Below, piece after piece: positions 5,774-11,913 of a stretch of 21,402 nucleotides of DNA; positions within the stretch are counted from its first letter, which is position 1; each line of letters opens with the position of its first letter. The stretch comes from a virus, in the IMG/VR virus record IMGVR_UViG_3300014325_000050, positions 1 to 21,402 of that record; one strand, written 5' to 3'. The position numbers and the translations under genes were made by a program. The notes under the pieces were generated by a model, which made no database searches, was not told where the DNA came from, and worked only from the letters and a program-made list of their open reading frames with translations.

Positions 5774-7434
5774 TAGTAAATGGTCCAGTTCAGTGGCTGG
5801 TCTGGCTTCAACTGTGTAGGAGCCCAGAGGGCTAGGACAGCAGCCAGGGCAGCATCATTGTCTGCACTGTCATTGATTCTGTGTACCTGGGACACCAGCC
5901 CATCAGGCCCTCTCTGTGTCAGAGCCAGGGCTGCTGAGATACCAGTGCCTCCTGGGTGAGAGACCTGCCTGGCCCTCACAGCAGCATAGAAGGCCCTACA
6001 GGCTCTGGCCCACTCAGCAGGCCTGACAGCACTGTGAGTGATGTTTGCAGTGGCAGCCAATTTAGCCACTGTGGGCTCACAGGGACTCTTCTGTGTGGTG
6101 ACCAGCTGGGCTGGCTTCCAGCGGTTCAGGAGACCATCTAGGCGCTGCTCAGCGTACGTCAGGGCAGAGGGTCCTGTGAAGGTCTCCACCAGTTCTATGT
6201 GGTGAGTCTTCCCCACTAGAGCACCAGCCACAATGGATACATGCCTCAGTTCAGGCACAGCATCCACTGCCAGCACAAAGGGCTGGTCTATGGGGAACTG
6301 GTCTCTAGTGGTACAGGCATCCCATTCTGAGGGCTCCACCCAGCCAGCTATCTGTGCCACCTTCCTGCACAGCACTTCCACTTCAAACACCCTGGGAGGG
6401 TCTGTCTGGAATTCTGCTCTGACCACATCCTCATCCAGGATGTAACCCAGGGCAGGGTTAGCATGAGCCCAGGCAGTGACATCTCCTGCCTTCAGACCTG
6501 GTGGAGCAGACCATTCAAAGTAGCCCACTGGGCTGGTCTCTCCAGCTTCTATGGCATCCCTACCTATGGCCTGAATCTTATTCATCACTACTGAATGGAT
6601 GTCTCCCTCAGTGGTGATAGCCCAGACCTGGGCATCTCTTCTGACCCTTCTAATCTTGTCTAGAGCAGCGTAGGACTCCCAGTGCCTCATCTGCCTCAGT
6701 TCATCCAGGACTACCAGGTCCACACCACTGAGCCCTCTAGCTCCACCAGTAGTGGCAGAGACCAGTTTGTACCTGCCACCTTCCACCCAGAATTCTTCCT
6801 GGCCAGCAGCCCTTCTCATCTTTGTCAGCTTCAGGCCTGCCTGGTCAGCTAAGTCATAGGCATATGTCATTGCCTCCAGGGCAGTGCCACGATTATTGGC
6901 ACTCCCTACCACAAACCGCTCACCAAACAGGCACAGGCCACCCAGGATTCTGATAGCAGTAACCAGAGTCTTCCCATTCTGCCTAGCCACAATGGCCAGG
7001 AGGGTCCTGTACCTGAACCTGTCATCCATCCTCACCAGACCCTCCCTGAGCAGGAATTCCTGCCAGGGCAGAAGGTCCACCTGGAGTATCTCTCTAGCCC
7101 AATTGATTAGAGCATTACCATAGCGGTAATCCAGGGATTTAACGCTAACTGGACTAATTCTAGGGAAAGTTCTGCCTAATTGGCTGGAGTTAGCATCAAA
7201 GTTCGGGTTATTTCGGTCGCCCGGCAACGCAGCCCTGGCCGGAATCTCCTCTAAAAAACCGCCCCCGTAATTCTCTAAACCCCCTGCTTTAGTTCTATCT
7301 ACTTCAAAGTCTAACCAGGACCATCTATCCTCTATAACCCATTCATCTACTGTCTCTGCCCTGTTCACCCTGTCCTGGGCAATAGGAATGACCAGCTTCT
7401 CACCCTGCTTAGTATATTTAGCAGTCATCCACAT
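5773..7434 (-). CDS. terL: Terminase large subunit (packaging ATPase/nuclease)
   Basis: A 553-aa terminase. The ATPase domain shows a Walker A variant VARQNGKT (residues 149-156), Walker B VDLVVLDE (238-245) and coupling motif TTEG (274-277). The C-terminal nuclease domain begins around FVLAVDAVPELRHVS, with Asp391 as the likely first metal ligand. It cuts and pumps DNA into the prohead through the portal. HNH and a small basic gene lie upstream, portal downstream. Start ATG 7434 follows AGAGG closely; ATG 7428 two codons on would have better spacing. The 5' coding part is odd: around 7140-7330, codons turn AT-rich and CpG-containing (eight CpG in 7201-7270), unlike anywhere else in the gene. 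Confidence 0.95.
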   Translation of the reverse strand: MWMTAKYTKQGEKLVIPIAQDRVNRAETVDEWVIEDRWSWLDFEVDRTKAGGLENYGGGFLEEIPARAALPGDRNNPNFDANSSQLGRTFPRISPVSVKSLDYRYGNALINWAREILQVDLLPWQEFLLREGLVRMDDRFRYRTLLAIVARQNGKTLVTAIRILGGLCLFGERFVVGSANNRGTALEAMTYAYDLADQAGLKLTKMRRAAGQEEFWVEGGRYKLVSATTGGARGLSGVDLVVLDELRQMRHWESYAALDKIRRVRRDAQVWAITTEGDIHSVVMNKIQAIGRDAIEAGETSPVGYFEWSAPPGLKAGDVTAWAHANPALGYILDEDVVRAEFQTDPPRVFEVEVLCRKVAQIAGWVEPSEWDACTTRDQFPIDQPFVLAVDAVPELRHVSIVAGALVGKTHHIELVETFTGPSALTYAEQRLDGLLNRWKPAQLVTTQKSPCEPTVAKLAATANITHSAVRPAEWARACRAFYAAVRARQVSHPGGTGISAALALTQRGPDGLVSQVHRINDSADNDAALAAVLALWAPTQLKPDQPLNWTIY

Positions 7435-7445
7435 CTACCTCTGGT

Positions 7446-7494
7446 GGGACTCTCTAGGTAGCCATCCACCCTGGCCTTTGACCTAGAGAGTCCC
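7446..7494. repeat. 14-bp perfect inverted repeat before terminase
   Basis: gggactctctaggt (7446-7459) and acctagagagtccc (7481-7494) are exact inverse complements with a 21-base spacer, ending 12 bases before the terminase start. No T-run follows it on the minus strand. A stable mRNA leader hairpin or a dimer binding site would both fit. Confidence 0.75.
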
Positions 7495-7538
7495 TGTCAG
7501 AGACAGGCTCAGTAGTCCAGCTGCTGCTCTGCTCACTG

Positions 7539-7668
7539 GCTCTGTCACCTATCCATGTCTAGCTAGACACTTCTCATAGAGCACTTCACCCTGTGCCCTG
7601 CTGTGGTACCGCACATCTGCTCTGAGTGTGGAGCTACTGCAATGAACGCTGCTCTCTCACCTATCCAT
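7539..7668. repeat. Direct repeat pair, 112 bp apart, plus 14-bp palindrome
   Basis: gctctgtcacctatccat (7539-7556) and gctctctcacctatccat (7651-7668) differ at one position. The first copy runs straight into the palindrome TGTCTAGCTAGACA (7556-7569). Repeated sites plus a dyad suggest a multisite protein-binding region such as a terminase or regulator target. Confidence 0.6.
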
Positions 7669-7722
7669 TGCTCCTGCCAGTACTGACCACAGACACCACA
7701 CACCCACACATCCCAGCCAACA

Positions 7723-8094
7723 TCATTCTGGAAAGGTGGGCTCCCTCACCTCAGCAGTACCAGGCTCAGGCTGGGGCACAGGAGGCTGGTCAGGCTGGGG
7801 CTCTGGCTCAGCAGGAGTCTCAGGCTCAGGGTCACCATTGAACCGACCGAACACAGACCATCCATACTGGGTCTCCCTCACACTGAATGAGAACCCTTTG
7901 CCCTGTGCATAGTTACTGCGTTTGCGTGCCTCATCCTTAGTGGGCAGGTCCCAGAGTCTGGCCCACTTTCCCTGGTTAGCCCTCATGGTCTCTTTGAAGG
8001 CCTGGGTTTCCTTACGAATAGGAGAGGGCTCCCTGGTACCGAACCTGGCTCCTCTGCCTCCTGTTTCAGGAGGGTCCTCCCAGATGACTGACAT
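7723..8094 (-). CDS. Small basic protein upstream of terminase; possible packaging factor
   Basis: A 123-aa protein starting MSVIWEDPPETGGRGARFGT. The first 85 residues are basic with several tryptophans (KWARLWDLPTKDEARKRSNY and RETQYGWSVFGRFNG), while the last 35 are a Pro/Glu/Gln-rich disordered tail (PEPETPAEPEPQPDQPP). It follows the HNH gene and precedes terminase, the slot where a small terminase subunit would be expected, but I see no clear helix-turn-helix and do not recognise it. I chose ATG 8094 because GGAG lies eight bases upstream; a GTG at 8112 overlaps the HNH stop (GTGA) and would add six residues. Confidence 0.72.
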   Translation of the reverse strand: MSVIWEDPPETGGRGARFGTREPSPIRKETQAFKETMRANQGKWARLWDLPTKDEARKRSNYAQGKGFSFSVRETQYGWSVFGRFNGDPEPETPAEPEPQPDQPPVPQPEPGTAEVREPTFPE

Positions 8095-8108
8095 GATGTG
8101 TACTCCAT

Positions 8109-8345
8109 TCACCAATTGACTGTGAGCACAGGTAGGTCTGTATACCTGTGATGCTTCCTGTTATTACATGGGCCACAGGCAGCAGCCAGGTTCTCTGCCT
8201 GGTCTGTCCCAATAGGTGGAGGCACCAGATGGTCGACCTGATTAGCCCTGCCTCCACACATCCAGCAGATGTAGTTATCCCTCTCCAGGACCAGTTTCCT
8301 GAGAGTCCTCCAGCGTTTGGTGCTTAGCTCTGGTCTGTGGCTCAT
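8109..8345 (-). CDS. HNH endonuclease
   Basis: A 78-aa HNH protein: KLVLERDNYICWMCGG gives the first zinc pair (C27, C30), QVDHLVPPPIGTDQAENLAA contains the D-H catalytic pair (D38, H39) and the central Asn52, and ACGPCNNRKHH gives the second zinc pair (C57, C60) with the terminal N/H residues. HNH genes beside terminase are widespread in HK97-like phages, where they assist terminase in cohesive-end cleavage. The location just upstream of the packaging genes supports that role here. The start overlaps the upstream 96-aa gene by about 70 bases, and the stop is close to the next gene. Confidence 0.92.
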   Translation of the reverse strand: MSHRPELSTKRWRTLRKLVLERDNYICWMCGGRANQVDHLVPPPIGTDQAENLAAACGPCNNRKHHRYTDLPVLTVNW

Positions 8346-8565
8346 CCTTCTGGTCCTGTTTCTGTTTCAGGAGGGAGCGTACATATGCAATGTTCTCCAG
8401 GTTTCTTTGCTTCTGTTTAGGAGACAGTTGATTCCTGGCTGACATTCCATGTCTCCTATCTGTGCAGTTGCTAGCGCCAGGCACTGTGTGGGTTTCATAA
8501 CCCAGAAGCCTGACCTTCCACTCCAGTTCTCTGGCCAGAGACAGGATGGGTTTCAGTTTGAACAC
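8275..8565 (-). CDS. Hypothetical protein overlapping HNH start
   Basis: An open frame of 96 aa beginning at GTG 8565 with FKLKPILSLARELEWKVRLL. The middle (SPKQKQRNLENIAYVRSLLK) is a basic helix. It overlaps the HNH start by 71 bases, and its last 24 residues are low-complexity (QTLEDSQETGPGEG), consistent with a tail dictated by the HNH frame. Ribosome-binding evidence is better for an internal ATG at 8445 (GGAG seven bases upstream), which would leave 56 residues starting MSARNQLSPKQKQR. I do not recognise a family. The frame uses the genome's typical AGG and CTG codons, so it is probably real, but the start is uncertain. Confidence 0.55.
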   Translation of the reverse strand: MFKLKPILSLARELEWKVRLLGYETHTVPGASNCTDRRHGMSARNQLSPKQKQRNLENIAYVRSLLKQKQDQKDEPQTRAKHQTLEDSQETGPGEG

Positions 8566-8720
8566 CTAACGATTAGTTGTCACTGGTCTCATGGGGTTTG
8601 TGGCCTGCCCAGCGGTACCCCATCTGGCCTGGCAAGCCAGCCCACTGAACCCCTATCAAGCTATATACGTACACGCGTTATACACGCGCACACACAGGGG
8701 AGGAATCGACAGGAACATTG
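8566..8720. other. Non-coding segment with alternating purine-pyrimidine tract; candidate replication origin or control region
   Basis: 155 bases without a gene. From 8662 to 8696 bases alternate strictly pyrimidine-purine for 17 and then 18 positions, with one phase break at 8678-8679. The tract has five CpG and two copies of tacacgcg 11 bases apart (8670-8677, 8681-8688). Such tracts favour Z-DNA or easy unwinding. TTATACACG at 8678-8686 differs from a consensus DnaA box (TTATCCACA) at two positions. There is also a 6-bp dyad, atgggg/ccccat (8591-8596/8618-8623), and the shared 12-mer cccagcggtacc (8608-8619). The winged-helix-like gene is immediately adjacent. The origin role is inference. 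Confidence 0.45.
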
Positions 8721-8736
8721 TCAAGTGTCCTGTCGA
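8706..8736. repeat. 9-bp inverted repeat at the 3' end of the winged-helix-like gene
   Basis: tcgacagga (8706-8714) and tcctgtcga (8728-8736) pair around a 13-base spacer. The repeat spans the stop codon of the gene at 8721 and borders the alternating tract. It could be an operator, an origin element or a weak terminator hairpin; no T-run is present. Confidence 0.6.
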
Positions 8737-8987
8737 ATTCTGGCCAGTTTGCCTCTGCCCTCAGGCTCACCCACTAGCCAGCCATCAGCTATGAGCACAG
8801 CCAGGGCAGCCCTCACATAAGGGAACCTGTTCCCAGTCATAGGAGCCAGCAGGCTCAGGTCCAGGTCTAGGAAGCCATCACAGTCAGCCAGTCCGATACA
8901 GGCACAGATGACCTTACGCTCCAGTCCTCTCAGGTCTGCCTGTAGGACTTCCCTGATTAGTTCTGGTTTGTTCAGGTGGCCAGTCAT
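8721..8987 (-). CDS. Small winged-helix/HTH-like protein
   Basis: An 88-aa protein starting MTGHLNKPELIREVLQADLR. It reads as a compact DNA-binding domain: helices around LRGLERKVICACIGLADCDG, then LDLSLLAPMTGNRFPYVRAA as the turn and recognition helix, then a strand pair LIADGWLVGEPEG like a wing. ATG 8987 overlaps the upstream stop as ATGA, which settles the start over longer in-frame alternatives. It lies next to the candidate origin at 8566-8720 and could be a replication or transcription regulator. Family assignment is by pattern only. Confidence 0.68.
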   Translation of the reverse strand: MTGHLNKPELIREVLQADLRGLERKVICACIGLADCDGFLDLDLSLLAPMTGNRFPYVRAALAVLIADGWLVGEPEGRGKLARIRQDT

Positions 8988-9160
8988 CTGCACAGCCCTC
9001 TGAGCCTGGACAGCCACAGGGCACTGTCTTTGACTAGCTCAGCTAGCTCCTGGTCATTGAAGGCATCCAGAACACCACTGCTGACAACAGGCTCTGCTCC
9101 TGCCTTCACCAGGTGGCCACAGAGCCTGTTGTACTCAGCTAGCAATAGTTCCCTGTTCAT
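8984..9160 (-). CDS. Small hypothetical protein (58 aa)
   Basis: A gene of 58 codons (MNRELLLAEYNRLCGHLVKA at the N-terminus, SRLRGLCR at the C-terminus) exactly linked at both ends: ATG 9160 overlaps the previous stop (ATGA) and its TGA overlaps the next start (ATGA). It is all-helical in appearance, with an acidic central helix (NDQELAELVKDSALWLS). I do not recognise it. The double overlap and the genome's typical codons make it a real translated frame. It belongs to the recombination/early leftward operon. Confidence 0.72.
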   Translation of the reverse strand: MNRELLLAEYNRLCGHLVKAGAEPVVSSGVLDAFNDQELAELVKDSALWLSRLRGLCR

Positions 9161-9375
9161 TGCTGCTCCTCAGGGAGACCCTGAGCAGTCCAGGGTCTCA
9201 TGCTCCACCAGAGCCTGGCTGTGTCATGACACTCACAGGGACACTCCTGCACTGAAGGTGGCAGACCATAACCTGACACGCATTCACAGGAAGGGCAGAT
9301 GATAGTGCTGATGTCTGTCCTCCTGGCAGGCAGTTTCTGCTGGGTGCCCTTCCCAGGTACCTGCCTCTTTACCAT
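9157..9375 (-). CDS. Small cysteine-rich, probable zinc-binding protein
   Basis: A 72-aa protein with a basic N-terminus (MVKRQVPGKGTQQKLPARR) followed by CPSCEC and, 13 residues after that, CPCECH, which together form a likely zinc site. The remainder is tryptophan-containing and polar. It starts at ATG 9375 inside the end of the 26-aa membrane gene and its stop overlaps the next gene (ATGA). It may bind nucleic acid beside the exonuclease-annealase-resolvase set, but no family was recognised. Confidence 0.7.
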   Translation of the reverse strand: MVKRQVPGKGTQQKLPARRTDISTIICPSCECVSGYGLPPSVQECPCECHDTARLWWSMRPWTAQGLPEEQQ

Positions 9376-9449
9376 CTCTTAATCACTATAGCTAGAAGGA
9401 TAGCTACTAGCAGGATGACAGTGACCCACTGGTACGTTTCTAGGCTCAT
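9369..9449 (-). CDS. 26-aa single-pass membrane micro-protein
   Basis: A tiny gene encoding a 26-residue protein with a polar N-terminus MSLETYQW, a hydrophobic helix of about 16 residues (VTVILLVAILLAIVI) and a basic end KRW. ATG 9449 overlaps the resolvase stop as ATGA and the TAA overlaps the next gene's start, so it is embedded in a translationally coupled chain. The helix plus terminal positive charges suggests an inner-membrane protein with the N-terminus outside. A lysis-accessory or host-takeover role is possible but unproven. Confidence 0.65.
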   Translation of the reverse strand: MSLETYQWVTVILLVAILLAIVIKRW

Positions 9450-9808
9450 AATTTGCCCTCCCTGGGCCAGAGTGGAACCTGATGCCTGACATAGCTCAGA
9501 GCCCACCAGTCACCCACTGACTCCAGGCCCACACCCACAGGCTTAATGATGACTACCGCTATCTTCTCTGGCCCTCCCTGTATGGCTGCCTGTCTCAGAG
9601 AGGACCCCAGCTGGACATCCCTACGATTCTTCACCTCTAGGGAGACACCAGGGACTCCCAGGATGTCCTCACCAAACTGCATACCTCCAGAGGCTGACCT
9701 GGCTGTGCAGGCCAGTGGGTAGCCCTGGTCCTGGAGATACCTGGCCACTGCCTGTTCAGCTACATGGCCCTTAGCTCTGGCATAGGCACCAGGGTTTCTA
9801 GCTGGCAT
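9446..9808 (-). CDS. Holliday-junction resolvase-like PD-(D/E)XK nuclease
   Basis: A 120-aa protein with the nuclease core of the archaeal-type Hjc/phage resolvase group. [19 protein letters not shown] contains the first acidic residue (Glu18), [10 protein letters not shown] the metal-binding Asp48, and [10 protein letters not shown] the E-x-K motif (Glu58, Lys60). A QxxAAIQGG-type helix and the strand [11 protein letters not shown] follow. It would cut four-way junctions made by the annealase and exonuclease encoded just upstream. Its ATG at 9808 lies about 10 bases inside the end of the bet gene. Length is normal for the group. Confidence 0.82.
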   Translation of the reverse strand: MPARNPGAYARAKGHVAEQAVARYLQDQGYPLACTARSASGGMQFGEDILGVPGVSLEVKNRRDVQLGSSLRQAAIQGGPEKIAVVIIKPVGVGLESVGDWWALSYVRHQVPLWPREGKL

Positions 9809-10685
9809 CAGAAGCCTCCCTACAGATGGCTAGCCAGGAATTCGCTACATCAGGGCCAAACTTCCCATCTCCAGCCTCATCAGGAAGAGGCAGCTTCTGA
9901 GCATCGGCCTGCTCCAGGGCATGACTCCTCTGAGAAGGGCTCAGCTTCCCCAGGGCCTGGCTCACCCTGCTCCTCATTCCAGCCTGGGTCTCATTAGAGG
10001 CACCTGTAGGCCCTTCTGAGGGCCTGGGAGGAGCCAGGATGGGGGACTGGGGCTTAGAGGGCCTAGAGAGGCTCTGAGGGCCTTCTGGAGGGCTCTGCTG
10101 GGATATGTGCTGGTCAGGAGGCACATTGCTGGCCTGCCCCATCTCATCACCTGTGTAGAGCCCTGACAGCTTCTGTGGGAAGGCCTTCCTGAGGGCTAGT
10201 GCTTCTGCACATTTGGCCAGCATCTCAGGCCCCATCTGCTCCCACATTCTGGTGGGCCTGCCATCCTTCTTAGTCTGGCAATAGCTGTCATACAGGGCTA
10301 CACCTCTGAACCCTGCCAGGGTGATACCAGCACTGGTCCTGTAAACAATCACCTTTGCTGCTCTAGGTTCACCTGGCCCTAGCCAGACATCCTTCCACTT
10401 CCCATCTGGGCCACACCAGTAAGGCCCATCATGCCCTGCCATCTCTCCAGTGTCAGCAGCCAATGTCCTGAGTCCATCTATAGACACCTGGGTCTGCATC
10501 ACCTCCTGGCCCAGAGTGGCATCCCAGCGTTTAATGGCATAAATCTGCCTGGCAAAGGGATCTAGCCCTGTGCGTTCACACTGCCTCACAAACAGTTCTA
10601 GCTCCAGGTCAGTGGCTCCCTTAGCCACTGTGCGTTTAATCAGGTCCATCTGCTCCCTGAGGGAGTCCACTGGTGTGAGGCTCAT
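9798..10685 (-). CDS. bet: Phage recombination protein Bet (RecT/Red-beta single-strand annealase)
   Basis: A 295-aa protein with the Bet core in residues about 20-195: [65 protein letters not shown], and [16 protein letters not shown] followed by [10 protein letters not shown]. These are characteristic of Red-beta/RecT proteins that coat resected single strands and anneal them. The C-terminal 100 residues are a Pro/Ser/Gln-rich linker ([16 protein letters not shown]) and a small helical end, where such proteins contact host SSB. ATG 10685 overlaps the exonuclease stop (ATGA), so the two are co-translated. Confidence 0.93.
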   Translation of the reverse strand: MSLTPVDSLREQMDLIKRTVAKGATDLELELFVRQCERTGLDPFARQIYAIKRWDATLGQEVMQTQVSIDGLRTLAADTGEMAGHDGPYWCGPDGKWKDVWLGPGEPRAAKVIVYRTSAGITLAGFRGVALYDSYCQTKKDGRPTRMWEQMGPEMLAKCAEALALRKAFPQKLSGLYTGDEMGQASNVPPDQHISQQSPPEGPQSLSRPSKPQSPILAPPRPSEGPTGASNETQAGMRSRVSQALGKLSPSQRSHALEQADAQKLPLPDEAGDGKFGPDVANSWLAICREASDAS

Positions 10686-11524
10686 GCTGGGCTCCCCACA
10701 ATGATGGGAGCCTGGGTGCCTGGAGTCTTCTCTGCTTCCTTCCTCCAGCCATAGGCCTTACGTAGAGCCAGGAACACCTCATGCTCAGCTGGGCCTGCCT
10801 GGATGCCATCCACCTGGAATTCCCCATCTCCATACAGGTGAACAATCACACAGCCAGCCACATCTGGTAGCTCCATGGAGCCCTTCTCCTGGCCATCCTC
10901 CCCATAGACCACTGACTCTGTGCAGTAGCGATAGGCAGCCAGCTGGAGCCTCCACTGGTCCCAGTACTTCCCAGCACCCAGTTTGGTGTTCCCAGTTGTC
11001 TTCAGGTCCAGCAGGAAGGGCTCCCCATCCAGGACAGCCCTCCAGTCAGTCTGTCCCACATAAGTGAGGCTGGGAGCCTGGGTGTTTGTGTACCGCACAC
11101 ACTGTTCCCAGGACAGGGTGTCAGGCTTCAACCTGTCCCAGACTCTGGCCAGGCCATCAGCCATAGGGAGCAGGTCCCTGTAAATGTCAGTCTCAGGCTT
11201 CTGTCTCCAGAGCCTGGAGCCCTCTCTTAGCTCCTGGATGACATCCACTACTCGCACTGTGTGTCCCTGACACCACTCTGCGTTTATCTGGTGTAGGGCA
11301 GTCCCCAGCATGGCCCTGTGATCCCACACACCTCTGTGGTGACGGTATAGGGTGTCCACAGCATCATCTGGTCTCAGGTTCTGCCACTGGTCTAGGTGAT
11401 GGACTGCATACTTTGCAGTCTCCCTGGCTGCTCCCCAGGACAGTCCAGGAGCAGAGAGAATCCCTAGAACCTGAGTCACAGAAGGTGGAGCACCAGGCAA
11501 CTTCGCATATGGCCTATGAGCCAT
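10682..11524 (-). CDS. RecB/Cas4-like PD-(D/E)XK exonuclease, partner of Bet
   Basis: A 280-aa protein with the lambda-exonuclease/RecB nuclease motifs in order: GTALH (residues 74-78, His78), [11 protein letters not shown] (Asp160), LLDLKTT (Asp173, Lys175) and [10 protein letters not shown], the QxxxY helix (Gln194, Tyr198). It should resect double-stranded ends to expose single strands for Bet, which overlaps its stop by four bases (ATGA). It is the first gene of the leftward array. A candidate promoter with an overlapping inverted repeat lies 160-190 bases upstream. Confidence 0.88.
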   Translation of the reverse strand: MAHRPYAKLPGAPPSVTQVLGILSAPGLSWGAARETAKYAVHHLDQWQNLRPDDAVDTLYRHHRGVWDHRAMLGTALHQINAEWCQGHTVRVVDVIQELREGSRLWRQKPETDIYRDLLPMADGLARVWDRLKPDTLSWEQCVRYTNTQAPSLTYVGQTDWRAVLDGEPFLLDLKTTGNTKLGAGKYWDQWRLQLAAYRYCTESVVYGEDGQEKGSMELPDVAGCVIVHLYGDGEFQVDGIQAGPAEHEVFLALRKAYGWRKEAEKTPGTQAPIIVGSPA

Positions 11525-11552
11525 ATCACTCCCTTAGGGATAAGGGTGACCA

Positions 11553-11629
11553 GCACACAGCCCAGGAAAGTCCAACTGTTGGAGCAGGAGGACTCCCTGA
11601 ATGGGGGCTTAAGCCACTGGGCTGTGTGC
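11553..11629. repeat. 13-bp inverted repeat enclosing two smaller palindromes
   Basis: gcacacagcccag (11553-11565) pairs perfectly with ctgggctgtgtgc (11617-11629). The enclosed 51 bases contain tccaactgttgga (11571-11583) and ggcttaagcc (11605-11614), so the transcript could fold as a closed stem with internal hairpins. It lies in the leader of the exonuclease mRNA. Confidence 0.65.
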
Positions 11630-11669
11630 AGTCACACTGCCAGGGCCTGTACTGGTCACCAGGATTTGA

Positions 11670-11704
11670 CTTTCTGTCCATCTATCAATAGTGCAGACAG
11701 AAAG
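11670..11704. repeat. 9-bp inverted repeat overlapping the leftward promoter (candidate operator)
   Basis: ctttctgtc (11670-11678) and gacagaaag (11696-11704), spacer 17. Further out, accagg (11658-11663) and cctggt (11705-11710) extend the symmetry with a six-base bulge. The right arm lies between the proposed -35 and -10 and the left arm near the expected transcription start, the arrangement of a repressor operator. Confidence 0.5.
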
Positions 11705-11713
11705 CCTGGTCAA
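11685..11713 (-). promoter_or_regulatory. Candidate leftward promoter for the exo-bet operon
   Basis: On the minus strand, TTGACC (11713-11708, five of six to the -35 consensus) is followed after 17 bases by TATTGA (11690-11685), a weak -10. Position (about 160 bases before the exonuclease ATG) and the overlapping inverted repeat support it. It is a by-eye match only. Confidence 0.35.
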
Positions 11714-11821
11714 CTGGCCTGCCTGGACACTGATGGATGCTCAGGGTGACCTAGCCAGGTCAGAATACACTGATATGTGGTAGGGCTAGGTACAGTTCTC
11801 ACTCTCTGTGCCAGGGAGAGG

Positions 11822-11863
11822 GCAAATCTCAGTTTCCTAACGTTTCCAGTTGCTGAGATTTGC
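11822..11863. repeat. 11-bp perfect inverted repeat before the rightward operon
   Basis: gcaaatctcag (11822-11832) and ctgagatttgc (11853-11863) flank a 20-base spacer containing AACGTT. The repeat ends 50 bases before the first rightward start codon. It is most simply an operator for rightward transcription; a serine-integrase attachment site is an alternative, less favoured because the arms do not show the inner dyad seen at 13869-13920. Confidence 0.6.
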
Positions 11864-11913
11864 TGGTCTGATAGGTTCCTGGGTGTAGGAGCCACCTTCA
11901 GGAAGGGAGCAGT

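Larger units (their letters stand above)
7435..7722. promoter_or_regulatory. Palindrome- and repeat-rich gap upstream of terminase; candidate cos/pac or late control region
   Basis: 288 bases with no convincing gene. Contents: a 14-bp perfect inverted repeat (7446-7459/7481-7494); a 6-bp stem with 3-base loop beside it (7493-7498/7502-7507); a 14-bp perfect palindrome TGTCTAGCTAGACA (7556-7569); a direct repeat of 18 bases with one mismatch (7539-7556 and 7651-7668); and a GGTACCGC element (7605-7612). Placement between a small basic gene/HNH and large terminase is where packaging-recognition sites usually lie. Whether it is a cos/pac site, a promoter region or both is inference. Confidence 0.45.
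11525..11913. promoter_or_regulatory. Divergent intergenic control region, dense with inverted repeats
   Basis: 389 bases separating the leftward exonuclease gene from the rightward operon. I count four clear dyads: 13 bp (11553-11565/11617-11629), 9 bp (11670-11678/11696-11704), 8 bp (11749-11756/11784-11791) and 11 bp (11822-11832/11853-11863). Smaller palindromes include tccaactgttgga (11571-11583), ggcttaagcc (11605-11614) and gcagtcacactgc (11628-11640). An opposite-strand open frame covers part of it but reads as noise and would overlap the rightward start. This is the expected site of the lysis-lysogeny promoters and operators, though no repressor gene is recognised. Confidence 0.6.

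Noticed and set aside
7642-7726. 20-codon frame after the basic protein stop (TGATG)
   Set aside because: It ends after 20 codons with no structured content and lies in the repeat-rich non-coding gap.
8449-8820. 123-codon plus-strand frame over the candidate origin
   Set aside because: Runs antisense to two leftward genes and through the alternating tract; no ribosome site or domain pattern.
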